Below, piece after piece: positions 8,801-16,881 of a stretch of DNA of 64,000 nt. How positions within the stretch are numbered: position 1 is the first letter of the stretch; each line of letters begins with the position of its first letter. Source of the DNA: JAJUFS01 sp036381175 (GTDB lineage Bacteria > Pseudomonadota > Gammaproteobacteria > Natronospirales > JAJUFS01); contig DASVDI010000018.1 of NCBI GenBank assembly GCA_036381175.1, positions 62,001-126,000 of the forward strand, written 5' to 3'. The notes under the pieces were generated by a model, which was given only the letters and a program-made list of their open reading frames with translations, had not been told where the DNA came from and searched no databases. Both the position numbers and the translations under genes were made by a program.

Positions 8801-9549
8801 CGCAATTGTTCCGCGCCCAGCGCACAGTTCAGCCCGACGCTCAGCGGACGCACATGGCGCACGGAATTCCAGAACGCTTCCACCGTCTGACCGGAAAGCG
8901 TGCGGCCCGAAGCATCGGTGATCGTCGCGGAAATCATCACCGGCACGCGTTTGCCACGCGCAATGAAAACCTCTTCGATCGCGAACAGCGCCGCCTTGGC
9001 GTTGAGCGTGTCGAAAATGGTTTCCGCCATCAACAAATCCGCGCCGCCATCGAGCAGGCCTTCGACCGCTTCGCGATAGGCCACGACGAGCCCATCGAAA
9101 TCCACCGTGCGAAAACCGGGCCGGTTCACGTCCGGCGAGAGCGACGCCGTCTGGTTCGTCGGGCCGAGCACGCCGGCAACAAAACGCGGCTTTTCGGGTG
9201 TTGAAAAAGCATCCGCGGCATCACGTGCGATGCGCGCCGCGGCGACGTTGATTTCTCGCACGAGATGTTCGCACGCGTAATCGCGTTGCGAAATCGACGT
9301 CGCGTTGAACGTGTTCGTTTCGATGATGTCAGCACCGGCGTCAAGATACGCATCGTGTACGCCACGCACCGCTTCCGGTCGCGTCAGGCAGAGAATGTCG
9401 TTGTTGCCCTTGAGATCATGCGAATGATTGCGCAGCCGTTCGCCACGAAAGTCCGCTTCGTCCAATGCAAGATTCTGCAACATGGTGCCCGTGGCGCCGT
9501 CGAGGACGAGGATGCGTTCGGCAAGCAATTTCTCGATTGGATAAGACAT
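5851..9549 (-). CDS. metH: Cobalamin-dependent methionine synthase
   Basis: Transfers the methyl group of 5-methyl-tetrahydrofolate to homocysteine through B12, making methionine. At 1232 residues it matches the full four-module enzyme: homocysteine domain with zinc Cys242, Cys305 and Cys306 (GLNCALG and GGCCGTTP), pterin domain from about 345, B12-binding domain with DVHDIG (His752 as the lower axial ligand) and the C-terminal AdoMet reactivation domain. All catalytic ligands are present. It lies 45 nt downstream of metF in the same direction, so both probably answer to the SAM-II-like riboswitch ahead of metF. Methionine synthesis in this organism therefore depends on vitamin B12 unless metE exists elsewhere. 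Confidence 0.98.
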   Translation of the reverse strand: MSYPIEKLLAERILVLDGATGTMLQNLALDEADFRGERLRNHSHDLKGNNDILCLTRPEAVRGVHDAYLDAGADIIETNTFNATSISQRDYACEHLVREINVAAARIARDAADAFSTPEKPRFVAGVLGPTNQTASLSPDVNRPGFRTVDFDGLVVAYREAVEGLLDGGADLLMAETIFDTLNAKAALFAIEEVFIARGKRVPVMISATITDASGRTLSGQTVEAFWNSVRHVRPLSVGLNCALGAEQLRPYVEELSRIADCHVSAHPNAGLPNAFGEYDESPEAMRDYLRSWLEDGIVNIIGGCCGTTPEHIEKIAQLASQHSPRVIPETSSRLRLSGLEALNIGPDTLFVNVGERTNVTGSARFKKLIMEGDLATALEVARQQVDNGAQIIDVNMDEGMLDGVAAMREFLNLIASEPDISRVPVMIDSSRWEIIEAGLKCVQGKPVVNSISLKEGEAEFLRQAALAHRYGAAVIVMAFDEQGQADSLQRRIEICRRAFALLTEKTGFAPDDIIFDPNIFAVATGIDVHNGYAKDFIEAVREIKQACPGVRTSGGVSNVSFSFRGNDAVREAMHAVFLYHAIRAGLDMGIVNAGQLGVYDELDPALRERVEDVILNRRDDATERLLEVANDFSAQQRASGPDMSWRELPVTERLEHALVNGIDVFIEEDVEAVRQQMARPIEVIEGPLMDGMNVVGDLFGAGKMFLPQVVKSARVMKKAVAYLTPYIEAEKSGTTRSKGKILLATVKGDVHDIGKNIVDIVLQCNNYTVINLGVMVPAQKILETAKKENVDIVGLSGLITPSLDEMVHVAREMERQGFESPLLIGGATTSRSHTAVKIDPAYSGTVAYVKDASRCISTVSKLLGNHDVSHHEFKQEHTTIREQHARRTKKENFISLEDARANAQMTDWKNYTPPVPRHTGTRAFDIPLQKLRDYIDWTPFFQAWGMRGSYPGILEHAEQGEAARKLFEDGQLLLDRLIRENIVQARGVAGIHPAARIGADDVAIYTDESRGKVAQVFHFLRQQTERPTGKPNRCLADFIAPENGPSDWLGGFAVTAGLGLETFVEKCRAAQDDYTAILAQSLTDRLAEAGAEWLHAKLRREIWGYAPAEALDNDALIAEKYQGIRPAPGYPACPDHTEKAFLWEWLDVEQATGISITESFAMWPAASVSGFYFSHPDARYFGIGRIAKDQVADYAARRDVALGEAERWLAPSLAYEPDAEPPVAAQRRATA

Positions 9550-9594
9550 TATTTTCCCGGTTGATGCATTGGATAAAAGCAGACAGTCGCTTTC

Positions 9595-10527
9595 TCAGAT
9601 TCGCGCTGAAACCTGCTGCGCGACATTCACGCTACCCGCCGAAGACGCCGGCATGATCCCCAGCATTCGGCAGATTGCGCACGTCAGTTGTGAACGGTTC
9701 AGCGTGTAGAAATGAAATTCGTTGACGTCTTCGGCGCGCAAGGCATGGCACAGTTCCACCGCGACACTGGCCGCGACGAGCTGCCGCGTTTCGGGTTCCG
9801 CATCAAGATCTGCGAACAGATGCGCCATCCATTCCGGTACGGTCGCCGCGCACATGCGGCTGAACTTCACGACCTGCTCGAAGTTTGTCACGGGCAAGAT
9901 GCCGGGCACGATCGGCGCGGTGATTCCGGCTGCGGCAACCTTGTCACGGAATCGAAGAAACGTATCAACATCAAAAAAATATTGCGTGATGGCCCGCGAA
10001 GCGCCCGCGTCGAGCTTGCGTTTCAGGTTGTCGAGATCGGATTCCGAACTTTCCGCATCCGGATGCGTTTCGGGATGTGCGGCGACGCTGATTTCGAAAT
10101 CCGCGATATCGCGCAGGCCGACAACCAGCTCTGCCGCGTTACGGAATCCTTGTGGATGCGGCGCAAAGCGATTGCCGTCAACAGGATCGCCGCGCAGCGC
10201 GACAATGTGTTTCACGCCGCTCGCGTGATATGCCGCAGCGATGTCGAGAATTTCCGCGCGCGATGCGCCCACGCACGTCAGGTGCGCGGCGGGTTCGAGC
10301 GAGGTTTCCTGGACGATCCGCCGAACGGTGGCGTGCGTGCGTTCACGCGTCGAACCGCCGGCGCCGTAGGTCACCGAAACGAAGCGCGGCGCGAACGGTT
10401 CCAGTGATTCGATGGAGCGCCACAAGGTCTGCTCCATGGTTTCCGTGCGGGGTGGGAAGAACTCGAATGACACTTGCGGGCGCGGCAGTGAAATGCAGCG
10501 TTCCAGCGATTCAACACGGTAAGCCAT
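9595..10527 (-). CDS. metF: 5,10-methylenetetrahydrofolate reductase
   Basis: 310-residue FAD enzyme that reduces 5,10-methylene-THF to 5-methyl-THF, the substrate MetH uses. Family landmarks are SFEFFPPRT at the N-terminus, SVTYGAGGS, HIVALRGDP and the ITQYFFD strand. I start it at ATG 10527, preceded by GAGGAG; an in-frame extension reaching 10620 runs through the leader and lacks family similarity. It is first in the metF-metH pair. The 190-nt leader upstream carries a promoter, a SAM-II-like aptamer and an intrinsic terminator, implying feedback repression by SAM. Confidence 0.97.
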   Translation of the reverse strand: MAYRVESLERCISLPRPQVSFEFFPPRTETMEQTLWRSIESLEPFAPRFVSVTYGAGGSTRERTHATVRRIVQETSLEPAAHLTCVGASRAEILDIAAAYHASGVKHIVALRGDPVDGNRFAPHPQGFRNAAELVVGLRDIADFEISVAAHPETHPDAESSESDLDNLKRKLDAGASRAITQYFFDVDTFLRFRDKVAAAGITAPIVPGILPVTNFEQVVKFSRMCAATVPEWMAHLFADLDAEPETRQLVAASVAVELCHALRAEDVNEFHFYTLNRSQLTCAICRMLGIMPASSAGSVNVAQQVSARI

Positions 10528-10617
10528 TGTGGCTCCTCGACGTTTTACAGAATTTATAGGCGCCCTGAAGTTGCATAAACGGCGCGGCGACAGGCTTGCT
10601 TGCTGAAATCCAGGCAA

Positions 10618-10655
10618 CAAAAAAGCCCGCTCGGCTTTGCAGCTAAAGCAGGCTT
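10618..10655 (-). terminator. Intrinsic terminator of the metF leader (riboswitch expression platform)
   Basis: On the minus strand AAGCCTGCTT pairs with AGCGGGCTT (about 10 bp with two G-U pairs), followed by a run of six T. It lies 6 nt after the aptamer and about 90 nt before the metF start. Its 5' half contains CTTTAGC, the exact complement of GCTAAAG in the aptamer core, so an alternative antiterminator helix is possible. Confidence 0.75.
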
Positions 10656-10661
10656 CTCGCG

Positions 10662-10715
10662 CCCTCTTTAGCCGTATTTATAAAGCGCCCGCAAGCTGAG
10701 AATCAAATCGGCGCT
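10662..10715 (-). ncRNA. SAM-II (SAM-alpha)-like riboswitch controlling metF-metH
   Basis: Reading the minus strand, AGCGCC (10715-10710) pairs perfectly with GGCGCT (10689-10684) as stem P1. P1 encloses GATTTGATT and AGCTTGC and is followed by TTATAAA and GGCTAAAGAGGG. The order GATTTG, CTTGC, 3' P1 strand, TAAA, GCTAAA, AGGG is the conserved core of the SAM-II pseudoknot aptamer described upstream of metA and related genes. SAM-V shares this core, so the exact subclass is open. The predicted +1 from the upstream promoter falls on the first base of P1. SAM binding should hold GCTAAAG in the pseudoknot and let the downstream terminator form, switching metF-metH off. That mechanism is inference from pairing. 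Confidence 0.78.
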
Positions 10716-10721
10716 GAGCAA

Positions 10722-10749
10722 AGTATAAGTGAGGGCGGCAGGATTGCAA
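10722..10749 (-). promoter_or_regulatory. Sigma70 promoter of the metF-metH leader
   Basis: TTGCAA (10744-10749) and TATACT (10722-10727) with a 16-nt spacer on the minus strand. It sits between the gltX stop and the aptamer, and the seventh base downstream of the -10 is the first base of aptamer stem P1. Confidence 0.7.
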
Positions 10750-10771
10750 CCGGGAGTTCGGGGTATGAATG

Positions 10772-12190
10772 TTATTCGTCCGTATACGCAGTGTGATCGG
10801 AAATATGACGAATCGCGCGATCAATCCGCGCAAGGGTTTTCTCCCGGCCGAGCAGTTCCAGCGTGATGTCGATCGGCGGTGAAACACCCTTCCCTGCAAC
10901 AGCAACGCGGATTGGCTGCGCGACCTTGCCGAGCTTGAGTTCCATGCTTTCGGCGATCGCATTCACCGTGTTGTGAATGTCGCCCGCTTTCCAATTCGAC
11001 AGTTCCGCGAGCGCATCGCGAATCCTCGACAATGGCGCAACGGCATCCGGCACCAGGTTCTTGCGCGCCGCCTTGTCATCGTACTCGGTGAAGTCCTGGT
11101 AAAAGAACATGCTGTTCTCGGCCATTTCCTTCAGCGTTTTCGCACGCTCGGCGTTCGCCCTCACGATGTCCGCCAGCGCAGGACCGTTCGCGGTGTCCAC
11201 GCCCAGCCGTTCGAAATGCCAGCCGAGTTCGGCACCAAGCCGTTGCGGATCGCTCTCTTTTATATAGTGCTGGTTCAGCCAGGCGAGTTTTTCCGGATTG
11301 ATGGCGGATGCTGAATGATTCACGTCGGCAATATCAAACAGCCTGATCATTTCCTCAGTCGAGAAGATTTCCTGGTCGCCGTGCGCCCACCCGAGGCGCA
11401 CGAGATAGTTCCTGACCGCCTCGGGCAGGAATCCGTCGTTGCGGTATTCCATCACGGAGACGGCGCCATGACGCTTGGACAGCTTCGCGCCATCGGGGCC
11501 GAGGATCATCGGCAGGTGCGCGTATTCAGGTGGTACCGCATTCAGCGCCTGGAAAATGTTGATCTGCCGCGGCGTGTTGTTGAGGTGATCATCGCCACGA
11601 ACGACGTGCGTGATGTTCATGTCCATGTCGTCAACCACAACACAGAAATTGTAGGTCGGCGTGCCATCCGGGCGCGCGATGACAAGATCATCCAGCTCGG
11701 CATTTCGGAACGTGACCGTGCCGCGCACGTGGTCATTGACCACAACCTCGCCTTCCTGCGGATTCTTGAAGCGCACCACGGGATCAACGCCGGAACGCGG
11801 TTCGGCGCGCTCACGGCAGCGGCCGTCATAGCGCGGCTTTTCCTTGCGCTTCATCTGCTCGGTGCGCATGGCGTCGAGCTCTTCCTTCGTGCAATAGCAG
11901 TGATACGCGTCGCCCTGCTCCAGCAATTGCTCCAGCACCTCCTTGTAACGGTCGAAACGCTCCGTCTGGTAGAACGGCCCTTCGTCTGCGTCGAGTCCCA
12001 GCCAGCGCATGCCGTCGAGAATCGCCTGAACGGCTTCGGGCGTGGAGCGTTCGCGGTCGGTGTCCTCGATGCGCAGCACGAAATCACCATCGTGGTGACG
12101 TGAATACAGCCAGCAGAACAACGCTGTGCGTGCGCCGCCAATATGGAGATAACCAGTGGGGCTGGGAGCGAAACGGGTGCGAACTTTCAT
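10772..12190 (-). CDS. gltX: Glutamyl-tRNA synthetase (canonical copy)
   Basis: 472-residue class I synthetase charging tRNA-Glu. It has the HIGH-type motif in PTGYLHIGGARTALF, the LEDTDRERS loop, a zinc-binding-like CYC...DGRC region and a standard KLSKRHG signature, followed by the all-helical anticodon-binding domain. The start is ATG 12190 with GAGG upstream; the longer frame lacks support. It stands alone, divergent from the CorC-family gene. A second, clearly different paralogue sits at 34.2-35.6 kb, so this one is likely the discriminating tRNA-Glu enzyme (inference). Confidence 0.96.
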   Translation of the reverse strand: MKVRTRFAPSPTGYLHIGGARTALFCWLYSRHHDGDFVLRIEDTDRERSTPEAVQAILDGMRWLGLDADEGPFYQTERFDRYKEVLEQLLEQGDAYHCYCTKEELDAMRTEQMKRKEKPRYDGRCRERAEPRSGVDPVVRFKNPQEGEVVVNDHVRGTVTFRNAELDDLVIARPDGTPTYNFCVVVDDMDMNITHVVRGDDHLNNTPRQINIFQALNAVPPEYAHLPMILGPDGAKLSKRHGAVSVMEYRNDGFLPEAVRNYLVRLGWAHGDQEIFSTEEMIRLFDIADVNHSASAINPEKLAWLNQHYIKESDPQRLGAELGWHFERLGVDTANGPALADIVRANAERAKTLKEMAENSMFFYQDFTEYDDKAARKNLVPDAVAPLSRIRDALAELSNWKAGDIHNTVNAIAESMELKLGKVAQPIRVAVAGKGVSPPIDITLELLGREKTLARIDRAIRHISDHTAYTDE

Positions 12191-12321
12191 CGGGAACCTC
12201 GGGGATTGCGAGCCGCGAATTCTAGCAAACCGCGCGCTCACGCGTGCGGCTGGAACAACAAACTCGTCATTGATCGCCGGCAACGGTATCGTATGCCGCT
12301 ATTCATCCGGAAAGAGCACGC

Positions 12322-13632
12322 ATGACCGACTGGCTGTACATTCTGTTTGCAATCCTGCTGGTCTTCGCCAACGGGTTTTTCGTCGCGGCGGAATTCGCGA
12401 TCGTCAAATTGCGCCAGACGCAAGCGAACGAACTCGCGCTGACGCACGGGTTCCGGGGTCGAGTGCTGAAGAACGTGCGCACCCATCTCGACGCTTATCT
12501 TTCCGCCTGCCAGCTCGGCATCACGCTGGCATCGTTGGGGCTCGGCTGGATCGGCGAGCCTGCCTTCGCGCGATTGCTGGAGCCGGTCTTCGTCACCTAC
12601 GACATTTCGCCGGACCTTGTTCACGGCATCAGCTTCGCCTTTGCGTTCACTGTCATTTCCTTCCTGCACATCGTGCTCGGTGAGCTCGCACCGAAATCCG
12701 TCTCCATCCGCTATCCGGAGCAGAGCTCGCTGTGGACGGCCGTGCCGCTGTTCCTGTTCTACTGGCTGATGTACCCGTTCATCTGGGTCCTGAACGGCAG
12801 CGCGCTGCTGGTGCTGAAGGCCTTCGGGCTGGACGCGGCGAAGGAAGGCGAGGACGCGCACTCGGTGGAGGAAATCCGCCACGTGCTGATGGCGAGCCAC
12901 CGCCATGGCGAACTCGACAAGGCCGAAGCCGACATCCTCGCCCGCGCCATCGATCTCGGCGATCTCACGGCCGGCGATCTCATGCGCCCCGCGCGCGAAA
13001 TGGTCGCGCTCGATATTGCTGATGGCGTCGCCGAAAACCTCGCCACCACGCAGAAATTCCGCTACTCGCGCTATCCCGTCTACGAAGGCGACCGCGATCA
13101 GGTCATCGGCCTCGTGCACGTGAAGGACCTGTTCGCGGAACTTCGCGACAGCGGCGCGCTCAAGGCCTTGCGCCCGCTGCTGCGCCCCGTCGTGCGCGTG
13201 GAAGAAGACACCGAGGCGACCGACGTACTGGTCCGCTTCCAGGGCGGCGACTCGCATTTCGCGGTGGTTTACGACGAACTCGGCCACCTTATCGGCTTCA
13301 TCACCATGGACCACGTCATGGGCGCGCTCCTCGGCGGCATCCGCGACGAATTCGAACACAGCCACCCCGACTGGGAACCGGCGCCGGACGGCAGTTATGT
13401 CGGCGCGGGCTCGCTGCCGATCTACTCGCTGGAAAAGGTGCTCGGCCAGGAAATCGAGGAAGAGGATGCGAACAGCGTCGGCGGACTGGTGATAAACGCG
13501 CTGGAGCGCATTCCGCGCAACGGCGATGCGGTGGATTTCGAGGGCTTTCGCATCGAAGTGCTGACGATGCGCGGTCCGCGCATCGCCCGGGTTCGCGTCC
13601 GCCCGACTGCCGGCGCTGACGGCGAGACCTGA
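12322..13632 (+). CDS. CNNM/CorC-family transporter (HlyC/CorC) with CBS pair
   Basis: 436-residue inner-membrane protein. An N-terminal CNNM (DUF21) domain of about 190 residues has several hydrophobic helices (LYILFAILLVFANGFF and others) with the polar VAAEFAIVKLR and LGITLASLGLGWIGEP segments. It is followed by two CBS motifs (about 205-325) and the CorC_HlyC domain from about 345. Members are linked to magnesium and cobalt efflux or divalent-cation homeostasis, with CBS domains sensing adenine nucleotides. Substrate is not determinable here. ATG 12322 begins the first helix. It is followed by a separate tRNA-Val transcription unit. Confidence 0.9.
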   Translation: MTDWLYILFAILLVFANGFFVAAEFAIVKLRQTQANELALTHGFRGRVLKNVRTHLDAYLSACQLGITLASLGLGWIGEPAFARLLEPVFVTYDISPDLVHGISFAFAFTVISFLHIVLGELAPKSVSIRYPEQSSLWTAVPLFLFYWLMYPFIWVLNGSALLVLKAFGLDAAKEGEDAHSVEEIRHVLMASHRHGELDKAEADILARAIDLGDLTAGDLMRPAREMVALDIADGVAENLATTQKFRYSRYPVYEGDRDQVIGLVHVKDLFAELRDSGALKALRPLLRPVVRVEEDTEATDVLVRFQGGDSHFAVVYDELGHLIGFITMDHVMGALLGGIRDEFEHSHPDWEPAPDGSYVGAGSLPIYSLEKVLGQEIEEEDANSVGGLVINALERIPRNGDAVDFEGFRIEVLTMRGPRIARVRVRPTAGADGET

Positions 13633-13646
13633 AACCCGCCCCGGCG

Positions 13647-13675
13647 TTGACCGCCTCTGGCCGAAACCGTAGAAT
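13647..13675 (+). promoter_or_regulatory. Sigma70 promoter for tRNA-Val(CAC)
   Basis: TTGACC and TAGAAT with a 17-nt spacer, then a C-rich discriminator (TCCCGCCC), ending about 28 nt before the tRNA. The layout matches the other stable-RNA promoters in this window. Confidence 0.75.
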
Positions 13676-13703
13676 TCCCGCCCTCTTCGACCCAGGAAAA
13701 ATT

Positions 13704-13778
13704 GGGTGGTTAGCTCAGCGGTAGAGCACTGCCTTCACACGGCAGGGGTCACTGGTTCAATCCCAGTACCACCCACCA
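13704..13778 (+). tRNA. tRNA-Val (anticodon CAC)
   Basis: Acceptor GGGTGGT/ACCACCC, anticodon stem CTGCC/GGCAG around TTCACAC (anticodon CAC), T-loop TTCAATC and an encoded CCA. It is a single-gene unit with its own promoter and terminator. It reads the GTG codon that tRNA-Val(TAC) at 24.5 kb reads only by wobble. Confidence 0.97.
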
Positions 13779-13787
13779 GTAAAATCA

Positions 13788-13819
13788 AGGGCTTGCGTTC
13801 TCGACGCAAGCCCTTTTTG
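13788..13819 (+). terminator. Intrinsic terminator after tRNA-Val(CAC)
   Basis: An 11-bp perfect stem, AGGGCTTGCGT/ACGCAAGCCCT, with a 5-nt loop and a TTTTTG tail, 10 nt after the tRNA. Confidence 0.9.
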
Positions 13820-13900
13820 TTTCTCCGGATCCCGGCGGACAGCTTCTCCGGCCACTCCACCCGTTCCACTGTTTTTTAACCCACACGTTTCCTGCCCAAG

Positions 13901-13925
13901 GAAAAAGCCGCGGTGGACCGCGGCT
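13901..13925 (-). terminator. Intrinsic terminator after nhaB
   Basis: AGCCGCGG/CCGCGGCT, an 8-bp perfect stem with a 4-nt loop, followed on the minus strand by TTTTTC. It lies 42 nt after the nhaB stop. Nothing else is recognisable between 13820 and 13966. Confidence 0.85.
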
Positions 13926-13966
13926 CTGGAACAGGAACAACGACGACACTTTCGTCATAAGGCCGG

Positions 13967-15469
13967 TCAGAGAAGATACATCGTCGCGAACAAACCGGTG
14001 ATCGACATGGTGATGGTGTACGGCAGAGCCAGCAGCACCATGCGTCCGTACGAAAGACGAATCAGCGGCGCCAACGCGGACGTCAGCAGGAACAGGAACG
14101 CCGCCTGGCCGTTCGGCGTGGCGACTGACGGAATGTTCGTGCCGGTGTTGACGGAAACCGCGAGCAGATCAAACTGTTCACGACCGATAATTCCGGCTTC
14201 GAATGCCGCCTTCAATTCGTTGATGTACACGGTGGCAACGAAGACGTTGTCCGAGATCATCGAGAGCACGCCGTTGGCGATGTAGAACGCCGACAACTGC
14301 GTGTGGCCGTCCATGGTCAGCACGTACTCGATGATCGGCTTGAACAGATGCTGGTCGTGGATCACCCCGACGATGGCGAAGAACACAACCAGCAGCGCGG
14401 TAAACGGCAGCGCTTCTTCGAACGCGTGGCCCAGCTGGTGTTCCTGGTTCACACCGGTGAACACAGTGCCGAGTACGATGACCGCAAGGCCGATCAATCC
14501 AACCGGCGCAAGATGGAACGCCAGCGCCAGAATCAGGAATACGGCAACGGCGGCCTGGGCGATCAGGTTCGCGTAGTCACGCGCGCCGCGCTTCCTTTCC
14601 TGCTCCGCTTCGAAATCCTCCAGTACGGTACGTACGTTGGCCGGCAACTCGTCACCGTAAGTGAACCATTTGAATTTCTCGACTAGGTAACACGTAGTCA
14701 GGCCGACAACGAGTACCGGCAGGGTTACCGGCGCAACGCGCAGGAAGAATTCCACAAAGCCCCAATTCATCACGCCGGCAATCAGCAGATTCTGCGGCTC
14801 GCCGACCATGGTCTGCACGCCACCTAGTGCGGTGCCGACGCCAGCGTGCATCATCAGGTTGCGCAGGAAGCCGCGGAACTGTTCGAGATCGACATGGTGC
14901 TGTTCGGCGATCCACTGGTCATCGGCCTGGTCATGGTCGTGATCGATCTTCCTCCCGGATGCGACGCGGTGATATACGCCGTAAAAGCCGGTCGCGACCG
15001 CGATCACGACAGCAATCACTGTCAGTGCATCGAGGAATGCGGACAAAAACGCGGCGGTGAAACAGAACAACAAGGAAAGCGTGGCCTTGGAGCGAACGTT
15101 CAGAAGTATCTTGGTGAACGCGTACAGCAACATGTCCTTGAGGAAGAAAATGCCGGCGACCATGAAGATCAGCAGCAGGATGACTTCGAAGTTCAACAGC
15201 GCCTCGTGGTAGACCGTTTCGGCTGATGTCATCCCGATCACGACCGCCTCGATGGCGAGCAGGCCGCCGGGCTGAAGTGGATAGCACTTCAGCGCCATCG
15301 CAAGCGTGAAGATGAATTCCAGCACCAGCACCCAGCCGGCGAGATACGGATCCACGAGGAAAAACAGGATCGGGTTGACGACCAGGAAGCCGACGATCGT
15401 CAGCTTGTACCACTCTGGTGAGTTGCCGAGAAAGTTCGACAGGAAAGCGTGGCTCATCGTGTTGGTCAT
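13967..15469 (-). CDS. nhaB: Na+/H+ antiporter NhaB
   Basis: 500-residue polytopic inner-membrane antiporter exchanging cytoplasmic sodium for protons, close to the usual NhaB length. Hydrophobic helices run throughout, and the family-typical N-terminus (FLSNFLGNSPEWYK), the PGGLLAIEAVVIGMTSAE segment and the LDALTVIAVVIAVATGFYGVY helix are clear. The start is ATG 15469 with GGAAGAAGG upstream; a longer in-frame extension is arginine- and proline-rich and not family-like. NhaB points to life with appreciable sodium, consistent with a marine or saline habitat but not proof of it. The 197-nt gap to dnaQ shows no recognisable element. Confidence 0.95.
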   Translation of the reverse strand: MTNTMSHAFLSNFLGNSPEWYKLTIVGFLVVNPILFFLVDPYLAGWVLVLEFIFTLAMALKCYPLQPGGLLAIEAVVIGMTSAETVYHEALLNFEVILLLIFMVAGIFFLKDMLLYAFTKILLNVRSKATLSLLFCFTAAFLSAFLDALTVIAVVIAVATGFYGVYHRVASGRKIDHDHDQADDQWIAEQHHVDLEQFRGFLRNLMMHAGVGTALGGVQTMVGEPQNLLIAGVMNWGFVEFFLRVAPVTLPVLVVGLTTCYLVEKFKWFTYGDELPANVRTVLEDFEAEQERKRGARDYANLIAQAAVAVFLILALAFHLAPVGLIGLAVIVLGTVFTGVNQEHQLGHAFEEALPFTALLVVFFAIVGVIHDQHLFKPIIEYVLTMDGHTQLSAFYIANGVLSMISDNVFVATVYINELKAAFEAGIIGREQFDLLAVSVNTGTNIPSVATPNGQAAFLFLLTSALAPLIRLSYGRMVLLALPYTITMSITGLFATMYLL

Positions 15470-15666
15470 TGCCTTCTTCCGTTGATTGTCATTCGGTGTC
15501 GGCGCCGCTGTGAGAACGGAAAGCGGCGACGCAAGGAGAGGGGATTTTACCGGCGGTGATACCGCGAGGTCACGAAAAGTCGGTCGGGAACGGTTCGGAA
15601 ATTCTTTCTGGATTACCGGGGAACAATGAGACACGCGGCGAGTGCGAGGGTTCCCGTGGAAACCGG

Positions 15667-16401
15667 CTACTCGTCGTTCACGGCGCGTGCGTCGGATTCC
15701 GACGGACGCCACAGGCTGCGCGCGCCTGCCTTTTCAATCACGTCGAGCAATGCTTCATGCGCCGCGCGTTCGGCATCGGAAGCGGCGATCACGGCCAGCG
15801 TAATGCCCGCCCGGTCGATGCGTGCCGGCGCATGGCTTGCGCCACGTCCCTTGTTGCGCTCGCCGCCCAATGACAAGGCGGTCTGCCCGCCCGTCATGGC
15901 GAGATAGACTTCCGCGAGCAATTGCGCGTCGAGCAAGGCGCCGTGGTATTCGCGGCTGGAATTGTCGATCTCATAGCGCTTGCACAGGGCATCGAGACTG
16001 GCGCGCTGGCCGGGGTGCATCCTGCGCGCCATCTGCAGGGTGTCGAGCACTTTGCACAGCGTTTCGATGCGCTCGCCGCGCTGCAAGTGGCGTTCGAGTT
16101 CGTGGTTCAGGAACCCGACATCGAAAGGCGCATTGTGGATGACCAGTTCCGCGTCCTTCACGTAATCGAGGAATTCCTCGATCACCTCGGCAATGCGGGG
16201 CTTGTCGGCGAGGAATTCGTTGGTGATGCCGTGCACGTCAATCGCGCCAGGATCGATGTTGCGTTCCGGATTGATGTACCAGCGCTTGTCGTTGCCGGTC
16301 TGCCGCCGGCTGACGAGCTCCACACAGCCGATTTCGATGATGCGGTGGCCGTCTTTCGGATCAAGGCCGGTGGTTTCGGTATCGAGAACGATTTGTCGCA
16401 T
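15667..16401 (-). CDS. dnaQ: DNA polymerase III epsilon subunit (proofreading 3'-5' exonuclease)
   Basis: 244 residues. The DEDDh exonuclease motifs are visible: VLDTETTGLD (ExoI), NAPFDVGFLNHEL (ExoII) and HGALLDAQLLAEVY (ExoIII, with the His). The C-terminal tail after about residue 180 would contact the polymerase alpha subunit. The start is ATG 16401, at the conserved MRQIVLDTETT. It is the last gene of a methyltransferase-rnhA-dnaQ run with gaps of under 20 nt. E. coli keeps rnhA and dnaQ divergent, so the tandem arrangement here differs. Confidence 0.96.
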   Translation of the reverse strand: MRQIVLDTETTGLDPKDGHRIIEIGCVELVSRRQTGNDKRWYINPERNIDPGAIDVHGITNEFLADKPRIAEVIEEFLDYVKDAELVIHNAPFDVGFLNHELERHLQRGERIETLCKVLDTLQMARRMHPGQRASLDALCKRYEIDNSSREYHGALLDAQLLAEVYLAMTGGQTALSLGGERNKGRGASHAPARIDRAGITLAVIAASDAERAAHEALLDVIEKAGARSLWRPSESDARAVNDE

Positions 16402-16420
16402 GTCGGATTCCGGTCTTCTG

Positions 16421-16864
16421 TCAGGCGTGGCCGAGCAGTTCATCAATGGCGAGATTGGCGAGCGCGTCGGCACGCTCGTTGCCGGGATGGCCGCTGTGTC
16501 CCTTCACCCAGTGCCAGCGAATCTCGTGCCGTTTTGCGGCCGCATCGAGACGCCGCCAGAGATCGTCGTTCTTCACCGGCTTGCGCGCGGAAGTTTTCCA
16601 GCCGTTGCGCTGCCAGTTGGCGAGCCACTCGGTGATGCCGCGGCGAAGATACTCGGAGTCCGTGTAGAACTCCACCTGGCAGGTGCGCTTCAGCGCTTCG
16701 AGCGCTGCGATCGCGGCCATGAGTTCCATGCGGTTGTTGGTGGTCAGCGCCTCGGCGCCTTTGAGCGATTTTTCGGCGCCATCGCTTGCAAGGATCGCTC
16801 CCCAGCCGCCCGGCCCCGGATTTCCGCGGCAGGCGCCGTCGGAATGAATAATTACCGGTTTCAC
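16421..16864 (-). CDS. rnhA: Ribonuclease HI
   Basis: 147-residue enzyme that degrades the RNA strand of RNA-DNA hybrids. The carboxylate set is present: Asp in IHSDGACRGNPGPGG, Glu in NNRMELMAAI, Asp in FYTDSEYL and the late GNERADALAN Asp, with the His of KGHSGHPGNE. The start is GTG 16864 with GGGAG 7 nt upstream. The long frame upstream of it overlaps the methyltransferase gene and is not real. It is the middle gene of a three-gene unit. Confidence 0.96.
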   Translation of the reverse strand: MKPVIIHSDGACRGNPGPGGWGAILASDGAEKSLKGAEALTTNNRMELMAAIAALEALKRTCQVEFYTDSEYLRRGITEWLANWQRNGWKTSARKPVKNDDLWRRLDAAAKRHEIRWHWVKGHSGHPGNERADALANLAIDELLGHA

Positions 16865-16881
16865 GCGTTCTCCCGTTCTTT

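Noticed and set aside
10528..10771. SAM-I (S-box) or SAH riboswitch upstream of metF
   Set aside because: The SAM-I core and the SAH-aptamer GAGGAGCG-type core are absent, whereas all main SAM-II core segments are found in order.
12238..13365. 375-residue minus-strand open frame opposite the CorC-family gene
   Set aside because: It is antisense to a clear CNNM-CBS-CorC protein. Its composition is Asp/Glu/Arg-rich noise with no recognisable domain.
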